This document shows, one piece after another, positions 1 through 5,496 of a DNA stretch of 5,496 nucleotides. The notes under the pieces are model-generated. The model was not told the DNA's origin. It searched no databases and saw only the letters and a program-made list of their open reading frames with translations. A program made the position numbers and the translations under genes. This stretch comes from Betaproteobacteria bacterium (GTDB lineage: Bacteria > Pseudomonadota > Gammaproteobacteria > Burkholderiales > UBA9220). The stretch is from assembly GCA_020061285.1 (NCBI GenBank), contig JAGUYQ010000052.1, forward strand, positions 1-5,496, given 5' to 3'. How positions within the stretch are numbered: position 1 is the first letter of the stretch; each line of letters starts with the position of its first letter.

Positions 1-425
1 CCGTGGTCGGCGCCGGCATCAGCCCCCGCGAGCACGAACTGCTGCGGCGCCTGGCCAGGGAGCGGGAGGCATGGGACAGCCGCCTAGCCGATGTGGAGAA
101 GCTGATCGCCTTCGCCGCGGCGAGCCCCGGCCGCATCGCTCCCGCTGTCCTGGAGCGGGCGAACCATACCCGCAAGGATGCCCTGACCCGTATAGAACTG
201 CTGCGGGAAGAACAGGAGAGGGTTTCCCAGCAGATACATCTGGCGCAGGACGCCAAGGTGGCAGTGATGAAAACGGTGTTCGGCGGCATCGAGGTCGAGT
301 TCGGCGGAAAATTCCACTGGACGGTGGATAAGCGCGAGGGAGGGGTATTCCGTCTCGAGGAGGGCGAACTGGTTTTCGATACCTTGCCGCGGGAACTGAG
401 CGTCGTCCGCAAGGGCTCCCGTTAG
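1..425 (+). CDS. FapA-family (DUF342) protein, C-terminal fragment (5' end outside window)
   Basis: This is the end of a gene that begins upstream; only about 140 codons and the TAG stop (423-425) are inside. The visible part aligns without gaps to residues 417-556 of the FapA-family protein encoded at 545-2215, with about 55% identity by my hand count. About 416 residues are therefore probably missing on the left. The fragment starts at the end of the beta-helix (VVGAGISP). It continues through a charged helical hairpin whose two helices are split by a FAAASPGRI loop, then a short beta-rich end domain (GGIEVEFGG, REGG, EEGELVF) and an LPRE tail. A GTG at position 3 should not be taken as the start, because homology continues straight through it. 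The family is linked to flagellar assembly in Vibrio vulnificus; the role here is inferred. It is the first of three tandem paralogues. Confidence 0.9.
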   Translation, partial: VVGAGISPREHELLRRLAREREAWDSRLADVEKLIAFAAASPGRIAPAVLERANHTRKDALTRIELLREEQERVSQQIHLAQDAKVAVMKTVFGGIEVEFGGKFHWTVDKREGGVFRLEEGELVFDTLPRELSVVRKGSR

Positions 426-461
426 GGTCCGGTTCGTGCCTCGCTATCGCGTCAATTCGCC

Positions 462-497
462 CCAAGCTGTTGAAGTTTGGCCTTTCTTGAGTATGAT
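462..497 (+). promoter_or_regulatory. Candidate sigma70-type promoter for the second FapA-family gene, overlapping a weak hairpin
   Basis: TTGAAG (470-475) and TATGAT (492-497) match the -35 and -10 consensus well and are 16 bases apart. They lie in an AT-rich part of the spacer, which would place the transcript start near 504 and give a leader of about 40 bases. CCAAGC (462-467) can pair with GTTTGG (475-480) with one G-T wobble and a 7-base loop. A T-rich stretch (CCTTTCTTG) follows, so this could also be a poor terminator for the gene before. No operator is recognised. Prediction is by eye only. Confidence 0.45.
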
Positions 498-544
498 GGC
501 GATATTATTCTAACGTCATCGGTGGCGGGGGAAGGACAAGCGGT

Positions 545-2215
545 ATGGGGGAGACAACACCAAGCCGTCCGCTGAGTTTCATGCTCGGCGACGACGGCAA
601 GAAATTGCTGGCCAGCTTCTTGCCGCGGGATGGGGCGCTGACCCTGGATTTGGCCGACGTGCGGCGGATGCTGGTGGAGGACGGCTGGGGGGAGTATTTC
701 TTCTACGAACCCTTCCTGGCCGAGGTGGTGCGCAAGTGCCAAGCGGGCCAAGCCTTCGAGCAGGTGGTGGGGGAGGCGCGTGACGCCGAGTTCTCCATCC
801 AGCTCGACAACAACAAGATGGCGGCCCACCTCTCCATCATCCCCGCCACGGGCGGCAAGCCGGTGGACCGGGTGTTGGTGTACCGCAAAATCGAGGAACT
901 GGGCATTGTCGCCGGCCTGGATTTCGACGCCATCGACCGGGCGATCGCGGCGGGCAAATGCGACGGCGTGCTGATCGCCTCCGGCCGCCAGCCGAGGCAC
1001 GGCGAGGACGGGCGGCTGGAATGCCTGTTGCCGGACATGAAGGAACGCCGCCCCCGCCTGGACTCCATGGGTATCGCCGATTACCGCAACCTGGGCGACA
1101 TCATGATCGTCAAAAGCGGCGCCCCCCTGATGCGCCGCGTTCCGCCCACCGAAGGGGTGCCGGGGGAAACCGTTCTCGGCCAGGTTATTCCCGCCGTTCC
1201 CGGCAAGGGGGCGATGTTCGCCGCCAACCTGTCCGGGGTGGATTTCGACCCCGCCGATCCGAACGTCCTTGCCGCCACCATCACCGGCCAGCCGGTGCAG
1301 GTCAAGAACGGCGTCGTGGTCGAACCGACCTACGTCACCTCCTGTGTGGATCTTTCCACCGGCAACATCGTCTTCGACGGCAGCGTCAAAGTGCAGGGCG
1401 ATGTACAGGCGGGGATGCTGATCCAGGCTACCGGCGACATCCTTATCGAAGGCACGGTGGAGGCGGCCGCCCTCGATGCCGGGGGGCAAATCGTGGTCAA
1501 GGGCGGGATCATCGGACGGGTGGACAGCGGCAAGGACAAGGGCGGCGAGGGAGCGATATCCCACATCCGCTGCAACGGCGCCTTCACCGCGCGCTTCGTG
1601 CAAAATGCCCAGGTGGAGGCCGGGGATAGCATCTATGTCGATGAGGTGGTGATGCAAAGCGACCTGGTCGCCGCCAACCAGATCGTGGTGGGAAAGGGCG
1701 GTACCTCCAAGGGGCACATCATCGGCGGCTCGACCATGGCGACCTTGCTGGTCAGGACGCGGGTGCTCGGCTCCCCTTCCCATATCCGCACCGTGGTGGG
1801 GGCCGGAGTCAACCCCCGCCAGCATGAGCAGTTGAGGCGATTGGCCCGTGAGAGGGAGGAGTGGGAAAAAAAGCGCGACGACGTGGACAAGCTGATTGTT
1901 TTCGCCGCCGCCAACCCCGGCAAGATACCGCCCCCCGCCCTGGAGAAGGCGGAGTACACTCATAAAACCGCCCAGGCCCGGATCGAACTGCTGCGGGATG
2001 AGCAGGAGATGCTTTCCCAACAATTAACGCTGGCCCAGGGCGCCAGGATAATCGTCGAGAAGACCCTCTGCGGCGGAGCCGAGGTACAGTTCGCCGGGCG
2101 CATATTCCAGGCCGCCGAAGACCGCGAGGGCGGTATGTTCTGCCTTCGCGACGGGGAACTGGAGTACGATGACCTGCCGCGGGAGATGGGGCTCAGAAGG
2201 GGTGCGGCAGGGTAA
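545..2215 (+). CDS. FapA-family (DUF342) protein, complete, 556 residues
   Basis: FapA-family proteins are predicted cytoplasmic, with a beta-helix core; Vibrio vulnificus FapA is tied to flagellar assembly and EIIA-Glc binding. The domains run in order. Residues about 15-260 form the N-terminal FapA domain, with IASGRQPRHGEDG at 144-156, DYRNLGD at 179-185 and PPTEGVPG at 200-207. Residues about 270-420 form a glycine-rich beta-helix with turns such as GNIVFDGSV, VQGDV, ATGDILIEG and VKGGIIG. Residues 425-505 form a charged helical hairpin split by ANPGKIPPP. A small beta domain ends the protein. There is no signal peptide or membrane segment. The ATG start is supported by AAGGA at 532-536, 8 bases upstream. 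It sits 119 bases after the preceding paralogue and 33 bases before the next, so it is probably co-transcribed with the latter. Its exact role is not known from sequence. Confidence 0.92.
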   Translation: MGETTPSRPLSFMLGDDGKKLLASFLPRDGALTLDLADVRRMLVEDGWGEYFFYEPFLAEVVRKCQAGQAFEQVVGEARDAEFSIQLDNNKMAAHLSIIPATGGKPVDRVLVYRKIEELGIVAGLDFDAIDRAIAAGKCDGVLIASGRQPRHGEDGRLECLLPDMKERRPRLDSMGIADYRNLGDIMIVKSGAPLMRRVPPTEGVPGETVLGQVIPAVPGKGAMFAANLSGVDFDPADPNVLAATITGQPVQVKNGVVVEPTYVTSCVDLSTGNIVFDGSVKVQGDVQAGMLIQATGDILIEGTVEAAALDAGGQIVVKGGIIGRVDSGKDKGGEGAISHIRCNGAFTARFVQNAQVEAGDSIYVDEVVMQSDLVAANQIVVGKGGTSKGHIIGGSTMATLLVRTRVLGSPSHIRTVVGAGVNPRQHEQLRRLAREREEWEKKRDDVDKLIVFAAANPGKIPPPALEKAEYTHKTAQARIELLRDEQEMLSQQLTLAQGARIIVEKTLCGGAEVQFAGRIFQAAEDREGGMFCLRDGELEYDDLPREMGLRRGAAG

Positions 2216-2239
2216 AAGGGCGGTGCGTTTCCAATTCAC

Positions 2240-2251
2240 GGAGGATGGGTG
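2240..2251 (+). promoter_or_regulatory. Ribosome binding site that decides a GTG start
   Basis: GGAGG at 2240-2244 is a strong Shine-Dalgarno core, but it lies only 4 bases before the GTG at 2249. An ATG at 2245 is in another frame and directly abuts the core, so it is not a likely start. No other ATG, GTG or TTG lies in this frame between the preceding TAA (2213-2215) and 2249. The next in-frame candidates would cut into the N-terminal domain. GTG at 2249 is therefore the best choice, although the short spacing may lower initiation. Confidence 0.65.
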
Positions 2252-3913
2252 AACTCGATCCCGGAGCAACAAGAGCAAGAAACTCGGCTGCAAATACCGG
2301 GCGCAGGCCTGGAGATCGCCGCCGCCGAAGGGGGTAAGAAACTGACGGCCACTTATACGCCGACAGCCGACGGGGGCCCCGTCGATATCGACTGGCTGCG
2401 CCGCCGCCTGGACGAGCTCGGCTTTGCCGACTGGTTCGTGCCGGACAATGGCCTGGCGGAATTGCTGCGCAAATACAATGCCGGCGGCGAGCCCTTCACC
2501 CTGGATATCGGCGAAGCACGGGACGGCCAGGCCTCGGTGGAAATTTCCTCGGACCGGATGGAAGCCTTCCTGAGCCTTACGCCGCCCCACGGCGGGGAGG
2601 CGGTGGGGCGGCGGGGCGTCAACCAACTGCTGGAGGAGAAAGGCGTGGTTTTCGGCCTCCTCGGCGACGAGATCGAGCAGGCGCTGGCGTCCGGAGAGGT
2701 CAAGCGCCGCCTGATCGCCAGCGGCCAGCCGCCGGTGCATGGCGAGGACGGCAAGCTGGTCAGCCTGGTGCGGGAGGCGGAGCGCCACATTCCCCGCGCT
2801 GACGAGCACGGGCGGGTGGATTACCGGGAGTTGGGGGGCATCATCACGGTTAAGCAGGGGGATCGGCTGATGCAGCGCATCGCCGCCACCCAAGGCTTGG
2901 CGGGACAGAACGTCCTCGGCCAACCCATTCCGGCCAAGCCGGGCAAGGAAGTGGCGTTTGCCAGCGGCCTGGCCGGCGTGCAGATCGATCCGGAGGACGC
3001 CGATTACCTGGTCGCCGCCACCTCCGGCCAGCCGGTGCCGGTGCAAAACGGCATGACGGTGGAGCCCGCCATCACCATCGACAACGTCGATCTTTCCGTG
3101 GGCAATCTGGATTTCGAGGGCAGCGTCAACATCAAGGGGGACGTGAAGACCGACATGGTGGTCCGCGTCACCGGCGACATCAACGTGGGTGGAACGGTGG
3201 AGGCCGCTACCTTGGATGCCGGGGGGAACATTCTCATCAAGGGCGGCGTCATCGGTCATGCCGAGGGCCATGAGCACGGCCCCGGCGACAAGCTGGAGGA
3301 GGCGCGCATCCACTGCGACGGCTCCCTCTCCGCCAAGTTTCTCGAAAATGCCGTTGTCGAGGCCGGGGACAGCATCCTGGTGGAAGACTTGGCGATGCAA
3401 TGCACCCTGGAGGCCAGCAACAGCATCGTCGTCGGCAAGGCGCCGGGGAAAGGGCGCATCATCGGCGGCGTGGTGCAGGCGGGGAAAGAGGTGCAAGCCG
3501 CCGTCATCGGCTCGCCGGCGAACGTCAAAACCCGCATTGCCGTCGGTGTGAATCCCCAACTCAACGACCGCCGCCGCCACGTGCTGCGTGAAGTCGAGCG
3601 CCATGCCAAGGAAATGGAGGATATCGAGAAAATTCTCCGTTTCGCCGCGCAAAACCCCGGCAGAATGAAAGAGGAAACCCTGGAGCGGGTGCACCGTACC
3701 CGCGAGGCGTTGGAGCACGATACCGGCGTGCTGCAACAGGAACTGGAGGAAATCACCGCCCAACTCAGCTTGATCGAGGATGCCAAGGTGGTGGTGACCA
3801 AGAACCTCTTCAGCAATGTGACCGTCAGTTTCGGCGAGAAATACTACCAGTCCAACGACGAGCGGGGTCCCGGCGCCTTCCTGTTGCGGGAGGGCGAGAT
3901 CGTCTTCGAGTAA
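2249..3913 (+). CDS. FapA-family (DUF342) protein, complete, 554 residues, GTG start
   Basis: This is the third tandem FapA-family paralogue, with the same plan as its neighbour. The N-terminal domain spans about residues 20-270, with IASGQPPVHGEDG at 156-168 and DYRELGG at 191-197. The glycine-rich beta-helix spans about 282-432 (GNLDFEGSV, IKGDV, VTGDINVGG, IKGGVIG). A charged helical hairpin (437-515) is split by AQNPGR, and a short beta end domain stops at EGEIVFE. From the beta-helix on, residues align with the upstream paralogue at a constant offset of 12, broken by one residue within the loop region. Differences are about 11 extra N-terminal residues, a histidine-rich loop (H337, H341, H343), AATQGLAG where the neighbour has PPTEGVPG, and no LPRE-type tail. 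No signal peptide or membrane segment is seen. It probably shares a transcript with the gene 33 bases upstream. A flagellar or motility role is inferred from the family. Confidence 0.92.
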   Translation: MNSIPEQQEQETRLQIPGAGLEIAAAEGGKKLTATYTPTADGGPVDIDWLRRRLDELGFADWFVPDNGLAELLRKYNAGGEPFTLDIGEARDGQASVEISSDRMEAFLSLTPPHGGEAVGRRGVNQLLEEKGVVFGLLGDEIEQALASGEVKRRLIASGQPPVHGEDGKLVSLVREAERHIPRADEHGRVDYRELGGIITVKQGDRLMQRIAATQGLAGQNVLGQPIPAKPGKEVAFASGLAGVQIDPEDADYLVAATSGQPVPVQNGMTVEPAITIDNVDLSVGNLDFEGSVNIKGDVKTDMVVRVTGDINVGGTVEAATLDAGGNILIKGGVIGHAEGHEHGPGDKLEEARIHCDGSLSAKFLENAVVEAGDSILVEDLAMQCTLEASNSIVVGKAPGKGRIIGGVVQAGKEVQAAVIGSPANVKTRIAVGVNPQLNDRRRHVLREVERHAKEMEDIEKILRFAAQNPGRMKEETLERVHRTREALEHDTGVLQQELEEITAQLSLIEDAKVVVTKNLFSNVTVSFGEKYYQSNDERGPGAFLLREGEIVFE

Positions 3914-3946
3914 TCCCCCCTGTTTTCAGGCGCTTAAGTTTCATTT

Positions 3947-3981
3947 TTTGGCTATAGCCGAACTCTTGTATCAGATATAAT
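3947..3981 (+). promoter_or_regulatory. Candidate promoter and operator-like dyad upstream of the chemoreceptor gene
   Basis: TATAAT at 3976-3981 is a perfect -10 hexamer. No good -35 lies 16-18 bases upstream (TATAGC at 3953-3958). That region is instead occupied by the 10-base palindrome GGCTATAGCC (3950-3959), whose dyad extends to TTT/GAA with one mismatch. This layout would suit an activator-dependent promoter, but no regulator is identified. Transcription would begin near 3988, giving a leader of about 53 bases. Confidence 0.4.
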
Positions 3982-3994
3982 CCATCTTACCCAT

Positions 3995-4028
3995 AAAAAT
4001 ATTCCACATGAGTGGAATGCCTCTTTTT
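3995..4028 (+). terminator. Hairpin with flanking A- and T-runs: possible (bidirectional) terminator or leader attenuator
   Basis: ATTCCAC (4001-4007) and GTGGAAT (4012-4018) are perfect inverted repeats around the loop ATGA. A run of five A (3995-3999) lies on the left and five T (4024-4028) on the right, so the unit looks terminator-like on both strands. The stem is short, only three of its seven pairs are G-C, and the T-run begins 5 bases after the stem. It would therefore be weak. It lies between the candidate promoter and the chemoreceptor start, so it could end the fapA transcript or act in the leader of the next gene. Confidence 0.4.
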
Positions 4029-4040
4029 GGAGAAAGTAAG

Positions 4041-5496
4041 ATGGAAGTGCTGCGCTCGTTGTACGTGCAGGTGGAAAAGATATTCTGGAACACCCTGGCC
4101 AGGAAGCTGTCGAGCTTTTTTTTCGTCTTTGCCGTGGAGACGTTGTATGTCGTGCTCGTGTACCGGGAGCACGAAACCGTCAAGGGTATTCTCGCCACCG
4201 CCAATGTGGGCGCGGAGGCGGCGGGGGCGGTGACCCAGGCCCTGGACGCCACCTTTGTCCTGATGCTCGGCCTCCTGGCCTTCTCCCTGGTGTTCGTCTC
4301 CTTCATGGTGTGGTACCTGTCCCACCTGATCGTGCGTCCGGTGCGCCTGATCTCGGCCTTCTTCCGCGACGTCGGCAAGGGCGAGGGGGACCTGTCGCGG
4401 GATCTACCCCTCATCACCCATGACGAACTGCGGGAGTTGTCCGACAGCTACAACCAGTTCCTCGGCAAGCTACGGGAGATCATCGACAACGTGCGCCGCA
4501 TGAGCGTCAACATCGCCGTGGAATCGGTGAAAATGGAAAAGAACATCCGCGAGGTGGCCCGCCAGACCGAAGACCAGGACGTCCAGTCCCGGACCGTGTT
4601 CGACGCCAGCAACGAGGCCACCAAGGCGATCGAGGAGGTGTCGGGCCACACCCAGCGGATTTCGGCCTCCACCGGGGAAAACCTGCAAAAGGCCCAGTCC
4701 TCCCTGGCCGAACTGAACGAAGTGGCGCAGAAAATCACCGGCATCAGCGAAAAAATGGGCAATTTCGGCGCCACGGTGGAAGGCTTGAGCCGCAGTTCCG
4801 AGAGCATCCGGGAAATCGTGATGCTGATCGAAACCATTTCCGACCAGACCAATCTCCTGGCCCTCAACGCCGCCATCGAGGCGGCCCGGGCAGGGGAGTC
4901 GGGGCGGGGCTTCGCGGTGGTGGCGGACGAGGTGCGCCGCCTGGCCGAGCGGGTGAAAACCGCCACCGAGGAAATTTCCGGCAACATCAACGGTATGATC
5001 GCCCTGGTGAAGGATACGACACGGGAAACCGAGGACATCCGCACCGCCGCCCAGGAGGCGAAAGGGGTGGTGGAGCGTTCCTCCAGCCACTTCCGCAGCA
5101 TGGTGGCGGACTTCGAGCACTCCGGCGGCCAGTTGATGGAAATCGCCGCCGCCATGGAGGAATTGTCCGCCACCAACGCCCAGACCCATGACAGCGTGGC
5201 CCGCATCCACCAGTTGTCGGCGGACATCGGCCGGCGCGTGCGGCAGTCCCAGGCGTCGTCCAACGACCTTAGCCGGGCCACGGAGAGCGTGCAGGAACTG
5301 GTTTCCCGCTTCAAGATCGGCGGCGGCAATTTCGACGAGAACATCGCCACGGTACGGGAATACCGGGACCGGATGGAAGCGAAGATCAAGGAACTGGCGG
5401 CGAGCGGGCTGAACGTTTTCGACCGCAACTATCGTCCCGTGCCCAACACCTTCCCGCAAAAATACAAGACCGGCTACGACGACCGCTTCGCCACCG
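4041..5496 (+). CDS. Methyl-accepting chemotaxis protein (3' end outside window)
   Basis: This is an inner-membrane chemoreceptor that would control CheA/CheW. The 485 visible codons stay open to the window edge. Membrane segments lie at about residues 24-42 and 71-95, leaving only about 28 residues outside, too few for a periplasmic ligand domain. HAMP covers about 92-146, with P100 and the DEL motif at 128-130. The signalling coiled coil covers about 150-425. Its conserved tip is unmistakable (SDQTNLLALNAAIEAARAG from 267, GRGFAVVADEVRRLAER from 288). A methylation-type site, AAAMEELSAT, lies at 369-378 with E373/E374. After residue 430 an extension begins (VFDRNYRPVPNT, PQKYKTGYD). It resembles the start of the cytoplasmic Cache-like C-terminal domain I recall from other proteobacterial receptors, so sensing may be cytoplasmic. 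The ATG start has GGAG at 4029-4032, 8 bases upstream. The ligand is unknown. Confidence 0.95.
   Translation, partial: MEVLRSLYVQVEKIFWNTLARKLSSFFFVFAVETLYVVLVYREHETVKGILATANVGAEAAGAVTQALDATFVLMLGLLAFSLVFVSFMVWYLSHLIVRPVRLISAFFRDVGKGEGDLSRDLPLITHDELRELSDSYNQFLGKLREIIDNVRRMSVNIAVESVKMEKNIREVARQTEDQDVQSRTVFDASNEATKAIEEVSGHTQRISASTGENLQKAQSSLAELNEVAQKITGISEKMGNFGATVEGLSRSSESIREIVMLIETISDQTNLLALNAAIEAARAGESGRGFAVVADEVRRLAERVKTATEEISGNINGMIALVKDTTRETEDIRTAAQEAKGVVERSSSHFRSMVADFEHSGGQLMEIAAAMEELSATNAQTHDSVARIHQLSADIGRRVRQSQASSNDLSRATESVQELVSRFKIGGGNFDENIATVREYRDRMEAKIKELAASGLNVFDRNYRPVPNTFPQKYKTGYDDRFAT

Noticed and set aside
3..5. GTG at position 3 as a real start codon of a 140-residue protein
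   Set aside because: Homology with the neighbouring paralogue enters at full strength at the first codon and continues off the window edge, so this is an internal valine codon.
478..490. Possible sigma54 promoter (TTGGC...CTTGA)
   Set aside because: The GG-to-GC element distance is two bases too short and the -12 GC is GA.
452..3763. Two very long antisense open frames (452-2023 and 2024-3763 on the - strand)
   Set aside because: They lie exactly opposite the two FapA genes. They have low-complexity His/Gly/Asp/Leu-rich translations and no recognisable domain, as expected for the shadow of GC-biased codons. The + strand frames show clear family motifs.
3919..3930. CCTG-TTTT-CAGG hairpin just after the third FapA stop as a terminator
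   Set aside because: It is only a 4-bp stem with no T-run directly after it, so too weak to call.
3934..3964. Possible sigma28 (flagellar) promoter before the chemoreceptor
   Set aside because: TTAAGTTT matches the -35 at 7 of 8 positions, but GCCGAACT matches the -10 at only 5 of 8. The spacer is 15 bases instead of 11.
4012..4233. Small + strand frame starting at ATG 4012 that overlaps the chemoreceptor start
   Set aside because: The ATG lies within the inverted repeat, has no ribosome binding site, and its translation is an out-of-frame reading of the chemoreceptor N-terminus.
4448..5459. Two overlapping antisense frames of about 326-329 codons opposite the chemoreceptor
   Set aside because: They are mirror images of the conserved signalling domain, overlap each other in different frames, and resemble no family.

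Overview
The window looks like a GC-rich proteobacterial chromosome segment. Coding sequence ends strongly in G/C, the spacers are clearly AT-richer, and all genes lie on the + strand. The genus cannot be read from the sequence; a motile beta- or gammaproteobacterium is my best guess from the FapA and chemoreceptor types.

Layout: (1) positions 1-425 hold the last 140 codons of a FapA-family (DUF342) protein that starts upstream. (2) A 119-base spacer (426-544) carries a plausible sigma70-type promoter and a good ribosome binding site. (3) 545-2215 is a complete 556-residue FapA-family protein. (4) After 33 bases, 2249-3913 is a second complete FapA-family protein of 554 residues with a GTG start. 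(5) A 127-base AT-rich spacer (3914-4040) holds a perfect TATAAT hexamer, a dyad at its -35 side, and a 7-bp hairpin followed by a T-run. (6) 4041 to the window end is a methyl-accepting chemotaxis protein, cut off at the 3' edge after 485 codons. It has two membrane segments, almost no periplasmic part, a HAMP domain, a canonical signalling hairpin, and the start of a C-terminal extension that is probably a cytoplasmic sensor domain.

How they may work together: the three FapA paralogues are colinear, with an N-terminal domain, a glycine-rich beta-helix and a helical hairpin ending in a small beta domain. They could form one or several related assemblies. The founding member, Vibrio vulnificus FapA, is linked to flagellar assembly and to the PTS protein EIIA-Glc, so a motility-related role next to a chemoreceptor is reasonable. 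That role is inferred from family and context, not shown here. The most unusual feature is the three-gene fapA array itself. I see no mobile element, RNA gene, CRISPR array or defence system.
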